In this document: positions 9,219 through 16,454 of the stretch, piece after piece
Layout: each line of letters opens with the position of its first letter
Numbering within the stretch: the first letter of the stretch is position 1
NCBI RefSeq assembly: GCF_024347395.1
Contig: NZ_AP025473.1
Coordinates: forward strand, 62,001 to 126,000
Source: Vibrio cortegadensis
Lineage (GTDB): Bacteria; Pseudomonadota; Gammaproteobacteria; Enterobacterales; Vibrionaceae
Direction of reading: 5' to 3'
Length of the DNA: 64,000 nucleotides
Translations under genes and position numbers: made by a program
The notes under the pieces: model-generated
What the model was told of the DNA's origin: nothing
Databases searched by the model: none
Seen by the model: the letters and a program-made list of their open reading frames with translations, nothing else

Positions 9219-10607
9219 ATGATTAACCGAAAAAAAACAACTAATAAGCGCTATAGCAAAGGACTTGTCGCTATTTTAACCGTCATTTCTTTACCTTTTA
9301 TATTGCTTATCGTCGGTCTGGCGATCGATACAGGTAAAGCCTATGTGGTGAGGTCAAAACTGCTCGCGGCTGTCGATGCTGCCAGTATTGCCGCAGCTAG
9401 GGCCGTCGCAAATGGGGAGCAAGCAGGAACAACCGCAGCAAACAAATATTTTACCGCTAACATGCCGCCCGACTTCTATGGTGCAACATCCCGATTTGAT
9501 GGGGTAAGTTATGCCTATGACACTTTCGGTAATATATCCATTGATGTAGACGCGTCATCAGAGATCTCGAATGCATTTTTATCTTTTATCGGATTCAATT
9601 CATTTAAACCAACGGCAGTGGCTCAGGTCATTCGTCGTCCTGTAGATTTAGTGCTTGTTATTGATAACACAACATCATTGAGGCTCGGCAGCATCGGAGA
9701 TGTCACCCAAGATGTTGTCGACCGCTCCAAATCATTTGTGGAAAATTTTCATGAGTCTTTTGATCGAATTTCGCTGGTAAAATTTGCTTTTGGTGCTGAA
9801 GTCCCTGTGCCTTTTACTGCCGCTCGTGGTCATAACCGTACAAGCATACAAAACCAAATTGATGCGTTTAATTTTGGCAGTAGTTCTAATGCACAATACA
9901 CCAACGCATCCGAGGGATTCTATGCAGCACTGAATGAACTACGTAATGTTTCCAATCCTGCAAACCTTAAAGTCATTGTCTTCTTCACCGATGGTGCGCC
10001 TAATACTTTTTCCTCGCAATTTTCTCTTACCGATGGAAATGACTACATAGGATCGATTCGCTCTAGTGATGGGTCGAGAGGGACTCCTAGGGGCTTGTGG
10101 AAACACGATTCGATTGCAACTAAGCTATCTGGAAATGGCTACGAAGGGAGTAATATTGATAATCACTTGGTTGAACTACCTGATTACTATACCGCCCATG
10201 ATTCAACCGCAACTGAATTCAACATCCTAAACCCAGATCACCCAGTACGACCTGTAAGCCAATACAACCGCTATGCTCACTCTGCGAATAATCTGTATCA
10301 ACGAGTAAATCGTGTTGCTAGGAATCTAGTTGAAGACATGGCAACCGCAGCTCGAAATGAAGACATTTATGTATTTACACTCGGTTTAGGGTCGTCACTC
10401 ACATCTTCATCAGGGCCAGATAGTGAATTCGGGGAAGATCTATTATTGCGAATGGCAAACTCTCCTGCACTCTTAAATGATCCGGATTTAAGTAGCGATT
10501 TTCACTCTGATCAGTTACAAGGTGTTTATTGTCATGCGGTTGATGAAGGAGCTCTAGGGCCATGCTTTGATGAAATGCTGGATGTGATTATTAGGCTAAC
10601 TATGTAG
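9219..10607 (+). CDS. TadG-like protein with von Willebrand A domain
   Basis: Last gene of the trio. One N-terminal membrane helix ('VAILTVISLPFILLIVGLAID') is followed by the TadG-type segment 'LLAAVDAASIAAARA', then a von Willebrand A domain from about residue 145. The MIDAS motif reads D-N-T-T-S ('VLVIDNTTS') with Thr in place of the first Ser, followed by 'VIVFFTDGAPN'. It is expected to be exposed outside the inner membrane and to act in surface structure assembly or adhesion. No tad ATPase, secretin, prepilin or prepilin peptidase gene is adjacent. Confidence 0.8.
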   Translation: MINRKKTTNKRYSKGLVAILTVISLPFILLIVGLAIDTGKAYVVRSKLLAAVDAASIAAARAVANGEQAGTTAANKYFTANMPPDFYGATSRFDGVSYAYDTFGNISIDVDASSEISNAFLSFIGFNSFKPTAVAQVIRRPVDLVLVIDNTTSLRLGSIGDVTQDVVDRSKSFVENFHESFDRISLVKFAFGAEVPVPFTAARGHNRTSIQNQIDAFNFGSSSNAQYTNASEGFYAALNELRNVSNPANLKVIVFFTDGAPNTFSSQFSLTDGNDYIGSIRSSDGSRGTPRGLWKHDSIATKLSGNGYEGSNIDNHLVELPDYYTAHDSTATEFNILNPDHPVRPVSQYNRYAHSANNLYQRVNRVARNLVEDMATAARNEDIYVFTLGLGSSLTSSSGPDSEFGEDLLLRMANSPALLNDPDLSSDFHSDQLQGVYCHAVDEGALGPCFDEMLDVIIRLTM

Positions 10608-10659
10608 GTCATTTGTTAATGATCCGGTGGGCGTGATCATCGACAAAGCCTAAGCAATA

Positions 10660-10704
10660 TTGAATAAAGTCGATTCAATTTCAATACGAATCAACTTCAT
10701 TCAA
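10660..10704. terminator. Long imperfect hairpin between convergent genes
   Basis: TTGAATAAAGTCGATTC (10660-10676) and GAATCAACTTCATTCAA (10688-10704) pair over 17 positions with two G-U-type changes and an 11-nt loop. It lies between the tadG-like and outer-membrane genes. It lacks a T-run, so termination is inferred from position. Confidence 0.5.
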
Positions 10705-10733
10705 TAGTCATACGTTGATCTTAAAGCTGAGCC

Positions 10734-11291
10734 TTAAAACTTAAAGCCGACTTTAATTGATGCCATTGTATTTTCTAGTGTAATACCATCATCTTGGCCT
10801 TCAAACTGCGTTAGTTCGAGACCGGAATAAGCACCATTAGATGACTGGTAAGTAATGCCCAATCCGTAGATAAAATCAATACCACTCAAAGAAGTTGCAC
10901 CTGGAAGATCAGCATCCCAAGACACAAAACCACCTTTTGCATAAATGTCGATTTCATCGATTAGCGAATATGAAATAACAGGTGCTAGCGTGATCATACT
11001 AAGATCCGCCTCCATGCTAGTATCATAGTCAAGCGTGGTAATATCAAAGGCAACGTTCACACCAAACTTAACTTTATTCGTTTCTTCATCAGATATTGGG
11101 CGAAGAGCAGTGTACTCAATACCATATACGTTACCTTTATCATCCGCGCTACCCGAGATCCCACTTGCACTGGCAGTTTGGTCCAAACGGCTGTATTTAA
11201 TACCAATTTTATGTTCAGTTTCTGTAGGATCTTGTGCTTGTACAGCACAGCTCATACCCGCTAAAAGCAATAGTGGAAGACATTTATTCAT
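10734..11291 (-). CDS. Outer-membrane beta-barrel protein
   Basis: A 185-aa secreted protein. The Sec signal peptide 'CLPLLLLAGMSCAVQAQ' is cleaved near residue 19. The remainder alternates polar and hydrophobic residues and ends in Phe ('KVGFKF'), as expected for an eight-strand outer-membrane barrel of the OmpA/opacity class. No peptidoglycan-binding domain follows. The function, whether adhesin, porin or stress protein, is not evident. It appears monocistronic. Confidence 0.75.
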   Translation of the reverse strand: MNKCLPLLLLAGMSCAVQAQDPTETEHKIGIKYSRLDQTASASGISGSADDKGNVYGIEYTALRPISDEETNKVKFGVNVAFDITTLDYDTSMEADLSMITLAPVISYSLIDEIDIYAKGGFVSWDADLPGATSLSGIDFIYGLGITYQSSNGAYSGLELTQFEGQDDGITLENTMASIKVGFKF

Positions 11292-11401
11292 TTTATTTTT
11301 TCCAGTAAGTAATACATAATCTTACATATGCAACAAAGGCAAGGAGTATATACTAGCAAGTGAGTGGATAACACCCATTTACAATATTACTTTCACGTAA
11401 G

Positions 11402-12277
11402 CTACTGCCACATAACCAAAATAGCGGCAATAGCGATTAAAACCAGTGCGAGCATGTCTTTTCTGCGAATGCCCTCTTTCAGCCAGAAGAATGAAATCAG
11501 CATGGTGAAAAAGACTTCAACCTGCCCCAATGTTTTCACTAATGGAACCGTTTGAAGTGACATTGCGCTAAACCACCCTAATGAGCCAACAAAGCTAGCA
11601 ACACTGGTCATGATGACGAGTTTAGACTTAATGAACATTAAACTTAGGGTCCGTCTATCTTTTAACAACATATAAGCTAATAAGATCAGAGTTTGAAAAG
11701 AGATGACGAGGAATAAGACCCAAGCGGCACGATGAGGAAATGGTAAATCAAGAGTGAGGCTTGCCTCTCTGATCCATAAAGAGGTCAACGCAAAAGAGGT
11801 ACTGCATGCTAAGCCGATAAGTGCCGTTTTCAATGAAATAGAACGTATACCATTCGAGCAACTAAGCATAAACACAGCGATGGCCCCAACGATAACACCC
11901 GCCCAACCAAACAGAGAAAGAGATGTCCCAAAAAATAATACGCCTAAAATTGCCGCAACTGGCGCTTCACTTTTTGCAAGACCAGCGCCAATGGCAAAAT
12001 TCTTCTGTTTGAATAGAACCACCATTAGCGCAGTCGCTAAAATTTGCATCACTGATGCACCAAAAATAAATAGATACGAGCGGATATTAAGGGAAGGCAA
12101 TGCAACCGGCTCAAACCAATATAGGCACACTAGATAAAGAGCAGCGAGCGGGCTTGCCCATAAAAATCGTGACAGCGTCACACCAATCACATTCATCTCT
12201 TTACTGAGCTGACTTTGAAAGGCATTGCGCCAAGACTGGCTAAATGCAGCTAATAACGTAAAAAATATCCAGGTCAC
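11402..12277 (-). CDS. EamA/DMT family transporter
   Basis: A second ten-helix DMT-superfamily transporter, only distantly similar to the one at 6.6-7.5 kb. It has motifs such as 'LSRFLWASPLAALYLVCL' and a C-terminal basic end 'RRKDMLALVLIAIAAILV'. A GTG start at 12277 is chosen because AAGGA lies five bases upstream; the longer frame to 12304 (also GTG) has no ribosome-binding site. The substrate is unknown. Confidence 0.82.
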   Translation of the reverse strand: MTWIFFTLLAAFSQSWRNAFQSQLSKEMNVIGVTLSRFLWASPLAALYLVCLYWFEPVALPSLNIRSYLFIFGASVMQILATALMVVLFKQKNFAIGAGLAKSEAPVAAILGVLFFGTSLSLFGWAGVIVGAIAVFMLSCSNGIRSISLKTALIGLACSTSFALTSLWIREASLTLDLPFPHRAAWVLFLVISFQTLILLAYMLLKDRRTLSLMFIKSKLVIMTSVASFVGSLGWFSAMSLQTVPLVKTLGQVEVFFTMLISFFWLKEGIRRKDMLALVLIAIAAILVMWQ

Positions 12278-12351
12278 GATAGTCCTTATTAAACACCCGT
12301 TCACTTGTATCTATGAATAGTGCCGATTTGAATCGAAAATTCCCTAATAAC

Positions 12352-12963
12352 TTAGTCTGTAACTTGTGAAACCGGATGAAATTCTAAGCGTCCATCCACC
12401 ACTAAGTAACAATCCATTCCTGCTGCATGTGCGGCCATTTTACCGAGATGAGTATCCTCAAAAACCACGCATTGTGTAGAGTCTAACCCTAACTCTTTCG
12501 CTGCTTGCAAGAAAGTATCGGGCGCAGGCTTATGATTTTCGACATCAGTCGCGGAAACCATTGCATCCAATCGGTTTAACAATTCTGCTTTTTCCAATAA
12601 ACGAATCGCACTTTGTCTTTGGCTTCCCGTTCCTACTGCCAGCTTCTTCTTACCAAGATTGTCTATTAATAATCGATATGTACACTCAATCACGTCACCA
12701 TGGTGCTCCAAAGCCGCAAAGCATTGCATTTTAAATTTAGAAACCTGCTTAGCATCTAAATTCAGACCATACTTTTGGTTCACTTGTCCGATAATTTTAA
12801 AGCTGGGCATTCCCCCTAGGCTATGCAACCAATCCATATCAAATGGAAATTCAAACTGATTGGCTGTTTTCTCCCACGCATCAAGGTGCGCAGGCATAGT
12901 ATCAATGAGTGTGCCATCCATATCAAAGATCAAACCTTGATAACTACTAAGATCAATACTCAT
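12352..12963 (-). CDS. yqaB: HAD-superfamily sugar phosphatase (YqaB-like)
   Basis: A cytoplasmic phosphatase of the beta-phosphoglucomutase-like HAD family, closest in layout to E. coli YqaB (fructose-1-phosphate phosphatase). Motif I is 'FDMDGTLIDT' with the nucleophile Asp about residue 14, motif II 'AVGTGS', motif III Lys in 'NHKPAPDTF', motif IV 'VFEDTHLG'. The helical cap lies between motifs I and II. The ATG at 12963 with AGGTG upstream is preferred over a TTG seven codons earlier. Substrate assignment is by resemblance only. Confidence 0.8.
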   Translation of the reverse strand: MSIDLSSYQGLIFDMDGTLIDTMPAHLDAWEKTANQFEFPFDMDWLHSLGGMPSFKIIGQVNQKYGLNLDAKQVSKFKMQCFAALEHHGDVIECTYRLLIDNLGKKKLAVGTGSQRQSAIRLLEKAELLNRLDAMVSATDVENHKPAPDTFLQAAKELGLDSTQCVVFEDTHLGKMAAHAAGMDCYLVVDGRLEFHPVSQVTD

Positions 12964-13049
12964 ATTTACACCTATCAAAAACAAAGTTGTACTACCTTAG
13001 CGAAGATTAAGTAGAATGTATGGGATTTTTACTAAGGCCCTCTCTATCT

Positions 13050-13460
13050 ATGCTTCAAATATCTAACGCCGTCACAATTCAAAGCTGGGAAATCCAACTC
13101 ACAGCGATACGAGCCCAAGGTGCTGGCGGACAAAATGTCAATAAAGTGTCGAGCGCCATCCATCTTAGGTTTGATATCCACCATTCAACGCTTCCTGATT
13201 TTTACAAACAGAGGTTGTTAGCTTTAAAAGATCAACGCATCACTAAAGAAGGTGTCATCATCATTAAAGCGCAGCAATATAGAACACAAGAACAAAATCG
13301 TGACGATGCCCTAGCTCGCTTAAAAGCATTAGTCATCTCTGCAACCACCGTTCAAAAAAACCGACGAGAAACCAAACCAACTCGCTCTTCACAACGGAAG
13401 CGACTCGATAAAAAAGCACAAAAAGGCGCAACAAAAAAATTAAGAGGAAAGTTAATCTAG
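13050..13460 (+). CDS. arfB: Alternative ribosome-rescue factor / peptidyl-tRNA hydrolase ArfB
   Basis: Releases peptides from ribosomes stalled without a stop codon. The catalytic GGQ is in 'RAQGAGGQNVNK' (about residue 24-32), followed by the release-factor fold segment 'IHLRFDI'. The C-terminal tail is strongly basic ('RSSQRKRLDKKAQK'), the part that enters the empty mRNA channel in the E. coli homologue. The start at 13050 ('MLQIS') aligns with the E. coli N-terminus; an upstream ATG at 13020 would add ten residues. The length of 136 aa is normal. Confidence 0.92.
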   Translation: MLQISNAVTIQSWEIQLTAIRAQGAGGQNVNKVSSAIHLRFDIHHSTLPDFYKQRLLALKDQRITKEGVIIIKAQQYRTQEQNRDDALARLKALVISATTVQKNRRETKPTRSSQRKRLDKKAQKGATKKLRGKLI

Positions 13461-13622
13461 TTTTATTCTTATCTATCATACTGTTAGTTACAACTGTCAT
13501 TATTGTGACGTTTGTTTGTCATAAATTTGTAACATTAATAATAATAAACTCAATTAATCTTACTGTATGGGAAGACCTATGAGTGCGATGCATTAGATAT
13601 AAATTTATAAAAACAAGGAAGT

Positions 13623-15392
13623 ATGATGAGTATAAAGCAAAAGCTATACCTGCTAGGTGTTATTGCTATTTTAGGGGTTCTTTCCTTACTTTTTGCTACC
13701 AACAGTTTCGTTCGAACTTCCAATGAATTAACCCAAGCCGCTAAGCTTGTTGATAAGCTAGAAATTCGCTTACTCAACTTAAGGCGAAATGAAAAAGATT
13801 TTTTACTTCGACACGATCTCAAATACCTCGATAAGTTTTCAAAGAATATTAATACATTCCTGAGTTTGGAAGACGATCTCACCTCAATTTTAACTCAGCA
13901 AAACCTCCCTTCGAGTAGTCAATTACGCCAAGATATTCTCAAATACCAAGCAGGATTTGAAAAGTTAGTCCATGCACAAACAGTTCTTGGATTACAGGAA
14001 GATACGGGCCTACTTGGTCAATTTTCACAAGAACTAGAAAGCGTAGAGAGCCAAGCAACTGGAGATCAATTGCTAAATCTGATCCATTTTAATACTAAGG
14101 TACTGCACGGAGAGTTTGATGGCTCTTTCCTAGTTGGTATTAACTCAGCGCAGCTACGTAAAAACGCACAACAATTAATCGCTCAAAAAATAGTGGTCGG
14201 CCTAAAATACAATACAGGTTTACTTGGAGACACTCGTGCACTCTCACATGCTGTTGAGGAGCAATTTAAAGCGTTTTCGAAAGCGTTAACGACTGAATCT
14301 AACTCTCAAACCAACTCTCTTAACACCATAAAAAATATCATTAGCGGTTCAGTCTTACTCATTATCATCCTATTTATCTGGCAAATATCTCGCTCGATTA
14401 ATACCCAGGTTCAACGGTTACTATTGGTTATTCGACGTATATCTGAAACCAACGACATTGGAATGAGAGCCGATTTAAAAGGAAAAGATGAATTGGTTTC
14501 AGTCGGACTTCACTTCAATACCCTACTCAACAAGATCGAGGACCTGGTCTCTGGCTCTCAAGAAAAATCTCACCAATTGACCAGCAGCACGAATAACATG
14601 CAAGTCCAACTAGCAGAGGTCATTGAGCAATTCAATGTTCAAGCCGATCACACCACAACCATGGCAACGGCAGTGCAAGAGATGGTCGCAACCATCAATG
14701 AGATTTCAGAAAGTACAACGATCGCCGTAGAAGGGGTACAACAGGCAGCAGGTAATGCCGAAAATGGACGAGTAGTGGTTGAATCAACCGTTACGAACAT
14801 TGGGCAACTCTCTTCAACACTATCGAGCAGTCAACAATCCATCGGCTCACTCAATAGCCATGTCGATAAAATCGGTGGAGCGGTTCACATCATCCAAGAA
14901 ATTGCAGAGCAAACTAACCTATTAGCCTTAAATGCCGCGATTGAAGCCGCACGAGCGGGCGAACAAGGGCGTGGCTTTGCTGTGGTCGCTGATGAAGTGC
15001 GAGCGTTGGCCAGCCGAACTCATCAATCAACGGAAGAGATAACCAATGTGGTCTCTGCAATTCAGAGTCAGATGTCGACAGTTGTTGCCGATATCGAACA
15101 ATGCAATACCCAAGGGCACGAAACCCTCGCCGCGTCAGAGCAATTAGACAATAGTTTGCAACAAATCATCAATGATATGGGCTCGATACAAGCCAACTCT
15201 GAACGTATTGCCTCTGCGATTGAAGAGCAAGGGATTGTGATGAATCAAGTGAGCGAATCCATTACAGAGCTCAACACTATCTCAGATAACAACATGCACT
15301 CTGCCCAGCAGTGTCTCATCGAGGTAAACACGGTGTCATCTCAAGCAACGGAGATGGATAATGCCGTCGCGGTCTTCAAAACACATAAGTGA
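13623..15392 (+). CDS. Methyl-accepting chemotaxis protein (helical bimodular sensor)
   Basis: A complete inner-membrane chemoreceptor, 589 aa. A first membrane helix (about 8-27) is followed by about 210 periplasmic helical residues with 'LRRNEKDFLLRHD', the pattern of helical-bimodular/4HB sensors. A second membrane helix lies about 236-255, then a HAMP domain and a signalling domain. Its conserved tip reads 'EIAEQTNLLALNAAIEAARA' and 'GRGFAVVADEVRALA'. No CheR-binding pentapeptide is at the C-terminus. AAGGAAGT precedes the tandem ATGs. The ligand is unknown. It stands alone, not near che genes. Confidence 0.93.
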   Translation: MMSIKQKLYLLGVIAILGVLSLLFATNSFVRTSNELTQAAKLVDKLEIRLLNLRRNEKDFLLRHDLKYLDKFSKNINTFLSLEDDLTSILTQQNLPSSSQLRQDILKYQAGFEKLVHAQTVLGLQEDTGLLGQFSQELESVESQATGDQLLNLIHFNTKVLHGEFDGSFLVGINSAQLRKNAQQLIAQKIVVGLKYNTGLLGDTRALSHAVEEQFKAFSKALTTESNSQTNSLNTIKNIISGSVLLIIILFIWQISRSINTQVQRLLLVIRRISETNDIGMRADLKGKDELVSVGLHFNTLLNKIEDLVSGSQEKSHQLTSSTNNMQVQLAEVIEQFNVQADHTTTMATAVQEMVATINEISESTTIAVEGVQQAAGNAENGRVVVESTVTNIGQLSSTLSSSQQSIGSLNSHVDKIGGAVHIIQEIAEQTNLLALNAAIEAARAGEQGRGFAVVADEVRALASRTHQSTEEITNVVSAIQSQMSTVVADIEQCNTQGHETLAASEQLDNSLQQIINDMGSIQANSERIASAIEEQGIVMNQVSESITELNTISDNNMHSAQQCLIEVNTVSSQATEMDNAVAVFKTHK

Positions 15393-15554
15393 TCGAAGGC
15401 CTATTTATATTAATCAGCCAAAATTGAACTTTGCCCAACTCATTCAATATCATGTGACAGAATTATTTGGGTCAAAGCTGAGAATAGTCTAACTTTGATG
15501 TATGATGATTCAATAAGTTAGAAGCGTATTCACGCAACAATAAAGGCAAACACA

Positions 15555-16004
15555 ATGATATCGAAATGGGCAAAACGTTTTTTTCAGATGGCTGAACTCG
15601 TTGGTTCATGGAGTAAAGATCCATCAACACAAGTGGGCGCTGTGATCACAAAACACAATCGTATCGTCTCTGTCGGCTTTAATGGATACCCTCATGGCAT
15701 TTCAGACAGTGCTGAAACAGACGATCGTGAAATGAAATTGCTGAAAACACTACACGCAGAAGAGAATGCCATCCTTTTTGCTAAACGTGATTTAGACATG
15801 TGTGATATATGGGTAACGCACTTTCCATGCCCAAACTGCGCGGCGAAAATCATTCAAACAGGCATTACTGCAGTTTATTGTCCTGAGCAGTCAGAAGACT
15901 TTCTATCTCGCTGGGGTGATAAAATCAAGATTAGCCAAGATATGTTTCTGCAGTCCGGAGTGAAAGTTATTTGGCTACCCATCAGTGAACTGAGTGAAGA
16001 GTAA
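15555..16004 (+). CDS. Deoxycytidylate (dCMP) deaminase family protein
   Basis: A zinc-dependent deaminase expected to convert dCMP to dUMP for thymidylate synthesis. Zinc and catalytic motifs are 'TLHAEENAI' (HAE, about residue 71-73) and 'PCPNC' (about 93-97). The N-terminal 'SKDPSTQVGAVI' and 'GFNGYP' are typical of the dCMP deaminase branch rather than cytidine or tRNA adenosine deaminases. Length 149 aa fits. It is a single gene ending in a clear terminator. Confidence 0.88.
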   Translation: MISKWAKRFFQMAELVGSWSKDPSTQVGAVITKHNRIVSVGFNGYPHGISDSAETDDREMKLLKTLHAEENAILFAKRDLDMCDIWVTHFPCPNCAAKIIQTGITAVYCPEQSEDFLSRWGDKIKISQDMFLQSGVKVIWLPISELSEE

Positions 16005-16057
16005 CCGAACAATTAAAGCGGTGACCGCATACACCGATATTTAACCCTATTTTTTAG

Positions 16058-16089
16058 AGCCTGCCTATTTGTGGCAGGCTTTATTTTTG
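16058..16089 (+). terminator. Rho-independent terminator after the dCMP deaminase gene
   Basis: AGCCTGCC (16058-16065) pairs with GGCAGGCT (16073-16080); the T-rich run TTATTTTTG follows. Classic form. Confidence 0.88.
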
Positions 16090-16454
16090 TCTAATTACTT
16101 TCCGGTATTTATTCACCCTACCTATGCATGTCTGACCGCGCGACCATTTAAGCATTTCAAAGACGAACTTCTTTATTGACGAATAATTTGCATCATTAAC
16201 ATCCAATCACTCACACTCAATAGCCCATTAGAAAACTACGATGTTGCAACCAAGGATTGAACCAGAGTCACACATTGGACAGCATAACGTTTATTGACTT
16301 TCTTATAAATGAGACTACTCATCAGTAACACACCAAAACAGTGTGCTACTTCACCTTATTACTATTTTATAAAAAAAAAGAGCACCAATAATTGAGTGAC
16401 TATAAGCATTACTCTATTCTGTGGGATTAGAGAATTAATACATTGATAGATTAT
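16090..16454. other. Intergenic region before the propeller-GGDEF gene
   Basis: About 365 bp of AT-rich DNA including an eight-to-nine-A run near 16371. No ORF, RNA gene or clear operator is visible; it should contain the promoter of the next gene. Confidence 0.45.
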
